This document shows, piece by piece, positions 37,186-48,187 of a stretch of DNA of 64,000 bases (positions within the stretch are counted from its first letter, which is position 1; every line of letters begins with the position of its first letter). A program made the translations under genes and the position numbers. The notes under the pieces were generated by a model that saw only the letters and a list, made by a program, of their open reading frames with translations, searched no databases and was not told the origin of the DNA. Source of the DNA: Rhizophagus clarus (taxonomy: Eukaryota > Glomeromycota > Glomeromycetes > Glomerales > Glomeraceae); contig BLAL01000083.1 of assembly GCA_015698045.1 (NCBI GenBank), positions 250,501 to 314,500 of the forward strand. Reading direction: 5' to 3'.

Positions 37186-37896
37186 ATGCCTCAAAAAAAC
37201 TCCTTTAACTATTATAGTAAAGATACTACCCCTAAATCAGCTGCTAGCAAATCACCTATCACCAGTAAGTGCTTGCCAAAAAATTGACTACCCTTAGCAA
37301 GTCAGCTGCTATATATATGTCAACTGCTAGTAATACTTCTATTACTTCTATAAAATCCTCAAGAGTTGAAGCTTTAAAAAACTATTACAAAAATATTTGA
37401 GTTCCAGAATCTTACTTGCAACAAGAATCTGACTTAGAACAAGAAGACGTCATTTCAACCTATGTCCAGACAGATCTTAATGATACTACAGCTTTAGTAG
37501 CTAGTATGATTTTTGATTGATTGCTGGCATAAGAGAAGTTTGCTTTTTCTGAATTTGATGTTTATTCTTATTAAATATTACAGAAAATCAAGAATTACAC
37601 GAAAAAATAACTAATTTATGCAAAAAATACTTGAAATTAGAAAAATAAAATGAAGCTATTTCTGAGAAACTACAAAGTACAAAAGGCAACTTTAAAACTC
37701 TTATGGAAATTAACACTGCATTTAGTACAGAAAATGAAAAATTAAAGGGAGAATAAAGATGATAGTGCTAAAAATACACATTTGCCCAAAAAAGTTAAAA
37801 ACAGCATCAAGAAAAAAAAGGTTACTATTAGGTACAATGAGGATGATAATGATAAAGAAGAGCCTATCAATGAAAAGAGTACAAGGGTTTATTAAG
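37186..37896 (+). pseudogene. degenerate ORF with coiled-coil segment, unknown
   Basis: From ATG at 37186 the plus strand reads MPQKNSFNYYSKDTTPKSAA. After frame changes come SSRVEALKNYYKNI, ESDLEQEDVISTYVQTDLND, a heptad-like helical region and KKVKNSIKKKKVTIRYNEDD up to a stop near 37,896. Composition is clearly protein-like (Ser/Thr-rich start, acidic middle, basic end), but stops are frequent. No family is recognised. The layout resembles the N-terminal parts of the ORF1 relics in this window, so a retroelement origin is possible. Confidence 0.4.
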
Positions 37897-38389
37897 TTTT
37901 GACTGTCAATTTTTGTATTCAATACCAATTCTACTTTACTAAAAATAACTATTTTCTTGAAATAGTATTTACATCATTTTGTTATATTTTTGTAATACTT
38001 AAGTAAACTATTTTGAAAGATTTTACAATATAATGTCAATTATTTCAGATATATTTTTTTAATACATTTGTTATCATTATGAAAGCATTTTAATAACATT
38101 TCAAAAATATTTAAAAATATTTTTAATTATCATCTGTAATGTTATTGTATTTACTTTGCAATAAATATATTATCATTTAATGATTATATTCATATTACAA
38201 ATATATTTCATAATTATCTTAAATTAACAATCAATAATTATTAATATTACTAAATAACAATATTACAAATAAACTATTAAATCTGCACTAACATTACTAC
38301 CATTAATTAACAGATAATGCTGAAAAATAAAATATTTCAAAATTAAATATACCACTAAAGACAAAGTTCAAAACTAAGTAATATCATAG
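37897..38389. other. AT-rich spacer
   Basis: Low-complexity AT sequence between the degenerate ORF and array 5. No features seen. Confidence 0.4.
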
Positions 38390-40550
38390 TATCCCAAATT
38401 CGAAATTCAAAACCTACAAAAGACTAAGAAAAGCATTAAAAAATAACATTTCAAGTTTAACAATTAATTGTAAATTACGAAACTTACTATTTGTAATTTC
38501 TCAGACCAAATATTCTGAAACCTATAAAGAAAGAAATGCTAGAAATCATTTTTTTTTAATAATAATAAAAAAGTTTTGTGTTAATATCATTTCTTCTAAT
38601 AATAAAAACAAAAAAATAAGTGTTTCAGAACTTACCATTTCTATATCCTGAACGGATAACAACAGGTAACTCGAACAATTTACAACTGAAAAGAGCAAAA
38701 AGAAACGTTAATAAAATATTCCTAAATGAAATAATATTAAAGTCCAAGTCCCAGTAACTCACCAAAGATGAATCCAATGCCAGAACCTACAAAAGAAGTA
38801 AAGGTAACATCAGTTGATCTTTTTATTATAGTGAAATTAAGAGACATTACAAAACTTACCATTTTCACTTTCTTTACTCACTCAAAATCTGAAGCTTACA
38901 CAAAGAGAAATGGAATTTAGCGTTTTTATTTGGAAAAAAATCAAACAAAATAACATATTAAGTTTCACGAAATAAACTACCCACAACTATTATGTTGTTC
39001 TATCACACGTTTCAGTATCAAATTAGAAATATCTACAAAAAAAAAGAAATATAAAGAAACTTTAAAAAACGTATAAAAAAATAAAATAAAATTAGCAGTA
39101 AAACTCACCAGTATCTCCTAAAAAGAACATTTCATTAAAGGTAATAAGAAAAACATGTATATATAATTTTTACATTGAATTTCCTGCACACCTAATGTCT
39201 CAAAGAACTAGTCGCCTACAAAAAAAAATAAATGAAATGTTAATGATCGTTTTATTTAAGAATTTATAAAATTAAAAAACCTTGCCAACTAAACTTTTCA
39301 CACGATACCCGTCTATAAAGAAAAATGTCAAAATGTTTCATTAAGCAAGGTGGCCGCCTATAAAATAAAAAAAAAAATTTTTAGTAAAGTTTGTTAAAAT
39401 AATAAAATTTTGAAAACTTATCTAATGTCTGGTGCTTCAAAATCAGAACTGACCCTTATTTACTCATGCATCATGATTCGTTAAATCATTCTTCAGCTCC
39501 TTTGTCACCCGTCTGTCTATTATTTCATCATATTCTTTGATCTTTTGTGATTTGAGAAAGATCAAGCGAACATCACATTTATGATATGCCAATCTCCTGG
39601 TCTTTAATGCAATACAAAAATCGTAAAGAAGTTTCACTTAGTAGTACGCATTATCATGTTTAAATCTATCATCAAATCCATGCATCATAAGACCATCTAA
39701 AAAAAAAATAAAACTGAAATCGTTAATAAACGTTTCGTTATTATTAAAAGTAATAATAAAAAGATATATATCTCTCTCTTACCAAATTATACATGCTCAG
39801 TTGCTAAGAGATTAAATAATTTTAGAAAAAAAATATATTTCCAGAATCCTCTACCAAAAATCTACTCGACAAAAGACCCAATCGCCTAAAAAAGAGAGTA
39901 AGTAAACTAAAACGTTAGTAAAACGTTTCATTGAAAATAAATCTAAAAAAAAAAGTTTTCAGATTTCCTTACCGAAATTATGCACGCCAAAAAATTTAGT
40001 TATCTAGAAAGAAATAAAAATAAGAATATAAACGTTAGTGTTAGTAAAGCATTTCATTAAAAATTAATTTTAAAAAATAAACAATTTCAGAATTCCTTAC
40101 CAAAATTCTACACGTCCAAAATTTGATCTGGTTGATTTCCATACTGAAATTCTATGCATCCATAAAGATCTAGCTGTCTAGAAAGTAAAATAAAAATGGG
40201 TATTGAAACGTTAGTAAAACATTTCGTTTAAAAATTAAATTCAAAAAAAAAACTTTTTTGGATTTTCTTACCAAAATTTAACGCGTCCAAAGTGCAGGTT
40301 ACCTAAAAAAGAAGTTAAAATTGAAATGTTATTAGCAAACCGTTTCGTTAAAAATTAAAAAAAGTGAAAATCAGATTTCACTTACCAAATTTTTACGCGT
40401 CTAAAAACCCTGGTCGTCTAGTAAAAAAATTAAAATAGTAGAAATATTAGTAAACATTTCGTTAAAAAATAACCTAAAAAAAAAATAAACCTAACTGAAA
40501 TTCACGCGTCCAAGGATCTGGTCGTCTAGGAAAAAAATAAAAATAGAAAT
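38390..40550 (-). repeat. micro-exon/intron-like tandem array (array 5)
   Basis: On the minus strand diverged units of about 100-130 bp alternate a pyrimidine tract ending in AG, a block of 30-45 nt, and a donor such as GTAAGTTTC, GTAAGTTCTG, GTAAGGAAAT or GTGAGTT. Clear units are at 38,480-38,560 (exon after TTTCTTTATAG), 38,635-38,700, 38,870-38,910, 39,960-40,020 and 40,380-40,440. Branch-like CTAACGTTT/CTAATATTT lies between donor and acceptor in many units. Exon sequences such as ATAACTAAATTTTTTGGCGT show no long frame. Confidence 0.6.
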
Positions 40551-40554
40551 AAAA

Positions 40555-40985
40555 ACTTTTATAAGAGAAATAAAAAAGGAATTATGAGAACTGAAAATGG
40601 AATTAAGGAAAGCAAAAAGGAATTAAGAGGAACGAAGAAGAACAAAGAGAAATCAAGAAAAAGGAAGAGAACAGAAAAGGGAATTAAGAAGACCGAAAGA
40701 GCGAATAAAAAGAATGAAAGAGGGAATTAAAAAGAACGAAAAAAGCAAAGGAAATTATTAGTAAAATGTTTTCTTAAGAAATAAATTCAAAAAAATCTCT
40801 CTTTCTTACCAAAATCTACTTGAAAAAGCATGGGAAAATTAAGAGGAAAGGGGAAAAAGGACCAGATAATCGGAAAACAAGGGAAAGGAGATAAGGAAAA
40901 GCAAAAATATAAAGGAAAGGAAAATGCAAAGGAATGAAGAAAGAATAAAGGAAAGGGAATAAAGAAAAAAAGGATAGTTAAAAAA
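40555..40985 (-). repeat. strand-biased pyrimidine tract (GA-rich on plus)
   Basis: The plus strand is almost entirely A and G (GGAATTAAGAGGAACGAAG, GGAAAGGAGATAAGGAAAAG), with one unit of array type at about 40,765-40,830. On the minus strand it is a C/T tract placed upstream of array 5. The same arrangement is seen at 61665-61815. The following 41,000-41,330 is AT-rich with T-runs and a GATCACGTGAT palindrome near 41,074. Confidence 0.6.
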
Positions 40986-41329
40986 AAAGTTTAAAAAGAT
41001 TTAGCAGATCTTTTTTAAATTTTTATATTTGCGGCTAAAGCAACTCAAAGCTTAATTCATTAAATTAATGTTGATCACGTGATATGCGTGATATCGAGTT
41101 AAATATAAATAAGGGCTCTTCTCCAAAATTTTTTTCATTTTTTTTTATATATTCGTAATTTTTTAATTTAATTTTTTTATTATATTTTATTTCCTTATTA
41201 TAATTTATTACATAACTAATTTGTTTAATTTAATTTTTTTTCTTATTATAATTTATTACATATTTATTATAATTTAATTTATTTTTTTTTTCTTATTATA
41301 ATTTATTATTAATTTTTTTATTATAATTC

Positions 41330-41530
41330 GTTATAGTTGTGCTAAGTTACGGATGTACGTATGTACATATGGTACATATGTATCGTACATACAATATCTG
41401 TTTAACCTTATGAAAAGCCCCTCCTTTGTAAACAGGTAGAGGTCCAATAGTGCCTATAGGGAAAGAGCTATTGCTGCTCTTTTCGCCTGTTTATAGTGAC
41501 AAAAAGAGAGAGTCTTTAATAGTAAGGCTT
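41330..41530. other. unexplained GC-balanced island with palindrome
   Basis: An abrupt change from AT-rich surroundings. A nested palindrome of GTACATATGGTACATATGTA type lies at about 41,360-41,395. Then follows a stretch with words such as AAAGCCCCTCCTTTG, AACAGGTAGAGGTCC and AGTGCCTATAGGGAAAGAGC. There is no ORF. It could be an RNA gene or a retro-element remnant; no family is recognised. Confidence 0.3.
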
Positions 41531-41559
41531 AGTATAATTATAAATTCTATATTTTTAAA

Positions 41560-42130
41560 TTATTTCATAATGATATTATATTTCTAAGTTATTTCATAAA
41601 GACATTTATATTTTCAAGTCATTTCATAATGATTATTATATTTATATTTCTAAGAATTTAAGTTGTTTTATTATGATATATTAAATTAAATATGTAGTAT
41701 TTCATTTATATTTCTAAGCTATATCCATAAACTATTTCATAATAATATTTAAATAAATGCAAAATAATTTCATTATTATAAAGATATTTTATATATAGTA
41801 TTGTATTTATATTTCTAAGTTATATTTACAATCTATTTCATAATAATATTTGAATAAATGCAAAATAATTTCATTATTGCAAAGATATTTTATATATAAT
41901 ATTTTATTTATATTTCTAAACCATATTTACAAACTATTTCATAATAATATTTGAATAAATGCAGAATAATTTCATTATTGCAGAGATATTTTATATATAA
42001 TATTTTATTTATATTTCTAAACTATATTTACAACCTATTTTATAATAATATTTGAATAAATGCAAAATAATTTCATTATTACAAAATTATTGTAAAAATA
42101 TTTCATGTATAGTATTTCATTTATATTTTT
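41560..42130. repeat. about 110-bp tandem repeat
   Basis: About four and a half units of ATATTTTATTTATATTTCTAA, AC(C)ATATTTACAAACTATTTC, ATAATAATATTTGAATAAATGC, AAAATAATTTCATTATTGCA. It is non-coding. Confidence 0.75.
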
Positions 42131-42275
42131 AAATTATATTTGTAAACCCTTATAAAATAATATTAAAATAAATTCAAGTTTTATAAAATTATTTCAATAT
42201 AATGAAAGTATCTTATAATTATTATAAAATTAATTCAAAAAAAATAGCATTTTTAATAAAGTATCCATTTTATCA

Positions 42276-43749
42276 TTAGACTTTTTGTCCGAAGACTTCT
42301 TTTTCTTCTTGTCTTTTGACTTTTTTGAAAGACTTCACTTGATCTTTGGTAAGTTTAGAATTAGTAAAGCGAGCTTTAAGAGTAACAGAATTCTGCTTAT
42401 TAGAATTCTTCGTAGGCTTCTTGTTTTTGTTCTGAGAGGAAAGAGGAGAAGTACACCATGGAAGAGAGTGGTTGGTACCATTGTGATTGAAATTGAAAAT
42501 TGTCTTATGACAAAATTCTACATCTTGATATTTTTCAAAGTATGTCATGATCTGAGTTAATCGGATAATGAGAGAAAATAGTTGAAGGTTTATTATGATC
42601 CCATAATTGCCAACAATTACTATCTTGAGGTAGGTTATTGAAGTATAAGCGGAACTGTTCTCGTCGCTTTCTTTGTTGTAAAGACCAGTGTCCTGAAAAC
42701 TATCGTACTGCTTGGTCGCCTAAAGAGTATTGCTATATATCCTGATTAAAAGACGCCAATGAAAAAGTTAAGAGACAAATCTTTATGCGCAACGTTTGAT
42801 ACTTGCGTTGACGCTTTGTCATCATGAATATAACATCACCTCATGCTTTAAGTTTGGCAATTATTTTTGCATAGGACCAACTTGCAGGAACGTCATATAC
42901 GAAAATATCCTTAAAGTTATTCATTTTATCATTAGGAATAATTTGGTTAACGTATACTTTTTCAATAGACTTGAGCGTTGCCTTCTTTGACTTATTTGGT
43001 TTGGCATCATGTGTACCATTAGAAGGAGGCGGTAGTATAGTATCAGTATCAAGAAAAATCTGCATGGCATCAGGATTAACTGGCAAATTTTGATGAGATT
43101 GTTGATCAACAGATACTGATTTGAAAATAATTTGTTGTGTATCCTGATGCGGAATACCAGAATTAACCAGATTTTGATTTGCACATGATATTCCATGTTC
43201 AACTATATCTCTCACTTTTTTCTCAAGAAGGAAAAAGATTTTGGCGAGAGAATCCTGGCTGGTGAGTATACTAGAATACACTCTTGGGGCTGTATAAACT
43301 ATCAAGGAAATTAGAGCGTTAGGAATATTAGTTTCTTGTGCAAGAGGTTTATACCATACAGGATCAGCATCAGAACTAAAAGTTCGTATTAGCCGTTTGC
43401 CTTGTTTGTTAACATCCTGAAAAGTAACACCTTAAAAATTTTCTTCAAGTATCGACAAGACTCGAATTTCAAAAGAGTGTAATAATGCCTGTATATAAAT
43501 ATGTTTCGCTTCATCCTATGTTAGGAGTTCTTTTTGTTTTGATATCAAAGTTTGCGGTATAGGTAGTTGCTTATGTTATTGTTTCTTGGCCTTCTTTCGC
43601 AGCTTTTTCTTTTAGTTTTTTGTTAAAACTGGCTGGAAAGTATCTTCTAACATTTTTTTACCTTTGTCAGAAGAGTTACTGTAGTCAGTGGTACCATAGT
43701 TAGCATTATAATTTACTGGGTTTGATTCGGTATACTTTACAAGCTTCAT
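42276..43749 (-). pseudogene. LINE ORF1-like gene (third copy), heavily broken
   Basis: From ATG at 43749 the minus strand reads MKLVKYTESNPVNYNANYGT, a Lys-rich block, a helical segment, and the open block 43305-42841 with FKDIFVYDVPASWSYAKIIA. A C-terminal block (TYFEKYQDVEFCHKTIFNFN) and a Lys-rich tail follow. Domain order and motifs match the ORF1 at 20366-22011, but with more stops. The 5' leader begins AAAAACTCTTTCTCACTCC near 43,815, close to the starts of the other two insertions. No reverse transcriptase neighbours it. I could not define a target duplication. Confidence 0.6.
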
Positions 43750-43829
43750 TATATTTAAAAATAAAAAATAAATTTTTTATATTTTTTGGTTTTGAATGGA
43801 GTGAGAAAGAGTTTTTATTTCTATTAACG

Positions 43830-44280
43830 TTTTTTTATTTATACCATAATTTATATTAATATATTTTCTTACTAATCTCTCTTAATGTTCCGTTTTATTA
43901 ATTTATACTAAATCTTTTACTAACCATTTTTATAACCGAATTTTCTAATATTTCTGTTTTTACTAATTTTATTTATTGATTTATTTTTTCTTCCAAATTA
44001 TTATTAATTAGATTGAAATGAAATTAATTCTGAAGACAATTGATTCAAAATTAGACTTGAACTATAACGAAATATTCAAACTTTCGACTAACTGTTAATC
44101 AGATAACAAGGCGGTTAAGTAGTCTGCATAAATCTCAATGATCCCAAATGAGTTTAAAGAAGTCTAGTAAAGATGCTAATGACAGTCAACAAGTTTACGC
44201 TAATAATAGGTCAAATGATGTATGTGGTGTAATCTGATAGAAATTTATCATTTATTATATTAAACTTATCTAAATTTTAT
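43830..44280. other. AT-rich spacer
   Basis: No gene, repeat array or terminal repeat is seen. Confidence 0.4.
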
Positions 44281-44329
44281 TAATCAGAAAAATTGAGAAG
44301 AATAAAGACCGCAAAGGATTTATTCAAAA

Positions 44330-44829
44330 AAATAATCTTTGCATCACCAAGTACGAAAAATGGCCATTATTAACCATTCTTGCAAATTGAATTTATCACT
44401 CTCCAAAAATAAGCGAGTCTGATGAAAAGGATTCTGATACAGTTATTAATGTATACGATCTCTTATGGCATACAGAAGAGGTTGATAATTTTTTATTGCT
44501 AACTTGTTTTATTATAAATAACTAATTTTGACTTTTACTTAATTTTTGCATTTTAGCTAAAAGATTTACTTTGAAATATACTTAATATTCATGTGAAAAT
44601 GAGTCAAATAGCATAACAACAGAGAACCAGAAAATATGACAATGAACTACAATATTATGACTTTATGCTGCCTGAAAATGCTTCACATTGGTCATATGTT
44701 GACCAACTGAACATTATCTATAATACAGAGTATTCTGAAAGGATCGCAGAGGAAGACAATGATATTGAAGATGAAGAATTAAACGTCATTATTAATAGTA
44801 TGGAAATTGCAGGATGGGTTAAAATTTAG
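44330..44829 (+). pseudogene. degenerate protein-coding remnant, unknown family
   Basis: Two protein-like stretches. Near 44,400-44,500 there is SESDEKDSDTVINVYDL..WHTEEVDNFL. From ATG 44599 to TAG 44829 it reads RKYDNELQYYDFMLPENASH and then EEDNDIEDEELNVIINSMEI. A stop follows a few codons after the ATG. A possible intron (donor not clear, acceptor TTGCATTTTAG at about 44,557) separates the two. The family is not recognised. It may be a host gene remnant or the end of a transposon ORF. Confidence 0.35.
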
Positions 44830-46184
44830 AAGTTTTATGCAAGAAAAATAAACATTATTTTTATTCAGTAATTCATCAATTTATTATATAATAAATATAT
44901 ATTTTTTATATCTAAATTTTATCCAAATTTATACATTAAATAAATTGATTTGTAATCGTGAACTAATTCTGATTTTATTTTTTTGAATATTAAACTTATT
45001 AATAATATTAGTTGATTTATATCTGATTTATATCTGAATTTTTATTTCAAATTTTGTCTGAGTAGCAACCACTCAGAACTCAATTGGAAATTTCCTTTGA
45101 AATAAAAATTGGACAATTTTAAGCTATAATTTAGACTAAAATCAGATGTCTGATTTTTAGCTGATTTGAATTATTTTGATTAGTGTACACCAAACCACCA
45201 AAATACTAATCAACATTTCAATACTTCTAGCCTCCCAAAACTAAATTAGAAAAAGAGACTAAAGGCTAAAATATCAATAGACAAGAAATAAAAACTAAAG
45301 AAAAGTCATTAATACTTCTAGAAATCTAAAAGAAAAACTGGAGAAAGAGGTAAAATTACATAGCCACCATTTTTACACCTCTTAAACGACCCCTAAGCAA
45401 GAAAATGCAAGCATTACTCCTGATTATAAACAAAAACTTTAACTAATGACTTTGCTTTATCTATCTCAATGCTTTCAAAATAAATAGTACTGATGAGAAA
45501 CTCCTCTTCTAGAATATTTAAGACCAGGGAGCCCAATGTTAACCTTATAAAAGTCTTCAAAAATACGAAGGAAGCCTGAAGTTTGCTATCTCCTTGGTGA
45601 AGTTCATGCCAAGCCAGTAGTTTCACTAAAACTTGGTATTTCTGAACCATACGAATTTCAAAAGATATGGCTAGGTCTCATAAAAAAGAAAACGTTACTT
45701 AAAAAAAGTCCAAGAAACCAAAAGCTCAAACTTTTCTTCAATGACCTTCTGCTAGAAAAATGGCCAAACGATCTACAAGTGAGAAATGTAGTTGATCCTC
45801 TAAAGATAAATATTTAGTTTTTAATTTCTACTTTACATCATAATTTTAAATTACCAAAACTCAAATCTATTAATAGTGACTATTATCATATAATTTAATT
45901 CTTTATCACACTTTTTAAAATTATGCATTCTTTAAATAGATTATTATAGAATTATAAATTATTATAATCTTCAGTTATAATCAATCTGCAATAAAATAAT
46001 AATTAAAAGAAATTTTTTAAAGCAAAAAAAACTATATTTTTTAAAATTACTTTTTGACCTAATTATTATTTTCATAGTAAAAACCGGTTTTTTTTTACGT
46101 GATACGTAATACAGTTGCCGCAGTAAAAATGTATATACAGCATACTGATCAGATAAACAATTCTGAAATGTCTACGATATTGTC
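44830..46184. other. spacer upstream of TMBIM gene
   Basis: Mostly AT-rich. A 78-codon minus-strand frame at 45414-45650 (LLAWHELHQGDSKLQASFVF) has protein-like composition but no recognised family, and no splice partners were identified. It may be a gene fragment. The last 150 bases before the TMBIM ATG include ACGTGATACG and probably the promoter or 5' UTR. Confidence 0.35.
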
Positions 46185-47458
46185 ATGTCTTATCAAACAT
46201 TCCACCCAGATACAGGAACAACTGTTGTTCCTATCGGCAGACATAGCGAAGGCGACCGAACTCCCGGTGAAAGTACAGATAATGAGAACAGGTTATATCC
46301 TTTCGGAAAACCAGTATTTTTATCTGATTTATCGGTACAAATGGGTATAAAGAACGTGTTTTTATATATGAACCGTCATAGAAGCCTCTAAGACTAAAAT
46401 TTCCTATTTTTTTTTGTAGCATTCGTTCGTAAGGTTTGGGTAATTTTTACTAGCGAACTTGTAGTGGTTACTATCACAGCAGCTTTATTCTTTTATAACC
46501 AACTGAGATCTTACAAGTAAGCTATTAATACTGTGGCACCTCCCTCTCTTGGGACCATTAGTAAAAATAGTAGAATGTGCACTTAGAGAATGTGCGCATT
46601 TATAGAAAGTAAAATATTAAGAGTTGGGACTGAGCCTGCCGTGCACTTATAGAGGGTGCACTTATGGAGGTGCTGCTGAGTATTTAAAACCAATTAACTC
46701 GATGTTATTATCTTAATTTAGTGATTGGATCCTGGGATCTTCGGTCATCGTGTCGTTACTCTTGTTGATTGCTTTAACATACAAATCAAACGATGATTTT
46801 CAACCACCTTGGTATTTCGTTATATTATACACTTGTTTAAACGCTTATATTATCGGCGTACTTGGTGAGTATTTATTAATATTGTAAATCTTCTTAAGAA
46901 TTTACCTTAGTAGACAGCCTATAGACACTCTAGGCCCATTAAAGATGCCCCCCTAGAACTTAATTGCTAAATTATTTTTATTAATATAACTTAGTTTCTG
47001 TTTCTCAATTGACCTTTATACTTGATACGTTAATTTTGATGTTGACGGCAGGCCTTTCAGTGCTCGCGTTTACATATCAAACAACTTACAAGTTTAGAGC
47101 GAAAGAACCTTTGTAATTAAAAGTTATTTTAAATTTAAATTTATTTTTATCTTTTTTTGTTATACTTATATAAATGATTTTATTAAATTTTTGTAGAATT
47201 CTCATCTCGTTGGTAATTATTGTAACCTCTTCAGTGCTTCATCCTTGGGTATTTAATTTTTCCGACTTGATCCCTGCATTTATCCTTGCATTGTTATTGA
47301 GTCTATACTTTATTTTGGATACTTGGTATTTAATGAGACAAATGAGCAAAGAAGAGTATTGGGGTGCGAGCATGCAATTATATTTGGATTTAATTATTCC
47401 ATTCAGAATCATTCATCATATGTGCGAGCTTACAGCAGAATACGGGGATGACGATTAA
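46185..47458 (+). CDS. TMBIM/Lifeguard-type (Bax inhibitor-1 family) membrane protein
   Basis: Predicted multi-pass membrane protein of the BI-1/Lifeguard family. Family members sit in ER or Golgi membranes, act as pH-sensitive Ca2+ leak channels and modulate cell death. Five exons, 46185-46344, 46420-46516, 46722-46864, 46995-47112 and 47197-47458, all GT-AG and in phase, give 259 aa. Family marks include VQMAFVRKVWVIFTSELVV at the first membrane segment, DFQPPWYFVILYTCLNAYII, VSVSQLTFILDTLILMLTAG, and AFTYQTTYKF, which matches the conserved AFTxQTKYDF. The C-terminus has ILDTWYLM..., YWGASMQLYLDLIIPFRIIH and an acidic GDDD end. About seven hydrophobic helices are present. The N-terminus is short and polar. 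The start was chosen at the first ATG in the open frame that leads into the conserved region. Intron 2 (about 205 bp) is the longest. It converges with the Timeless gene downstream. Confidence 0.92.
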
Positions 47459-48187
47459 AGATTTTAATGGGTTTGCTAGCTTATTAGCATATGTCAAGAT
47501 ATTTAATACTTATAATATTTATTAAATGTTTTTGAGAAAAATTACATATATTTAATAAACGTGCTTTCCTATACTAAAAAAATGAGATGGTTTCAAGAAT
47601 TTCGCTTGCTTCTGTTTGTATATTCCTAAATCTGAATTGAATTATTTCTAGAAATTAAATATTAGTTAGTTTCTTATATTTTTTTTTGTAAAATTATAAT
47701 CGGGATAGTTTAAAACAAAAATTCACATCAATAGGGGTCAAAAATTGTGTAAATATACTTCAACACTTAATATTGCAAATGGCAATTTGCGTAATTCGTT
47801 AATCAGGGTTGTTCTCAACCACAGAAAAATCACGTATAATTTTATAAAAAATCATCTAGTTTGTAAAAAGAACCTTTTATTCTGCCTCAGAATATAGTAA
47901 AATGGAAAGGTTTTAGGAGTCACGGTAGCTATCCGTTATCAAGTTTCTAAGAAAGGTGGGATGATTAGAGTAGGTTGACTAACATATTTTATTAAAGAAA
48001 AAAGTTTATTCGTATTTAACTAATGAATAATGACACGATAAAAATGTCCTTCAGAATATTAAAATAAGCAATTAGAATTTTTTTTTATTCAGCAATTATA
48101 ATAAACATCCCTTAAATATCAACATATCACATAAAAGAATTTTAGGACTAATGGTGAATATCCAGATATTCCAATTCTGCGAATCTT
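47459..48187. other. intergenic region between convergent TMBIM and Timeless genes
   Basis: Contains the 3' ends of both genes. No ORF, repeat or mobile element is seen. It is one of the few low-repeat stretches in the window. Confidence 0.5.
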
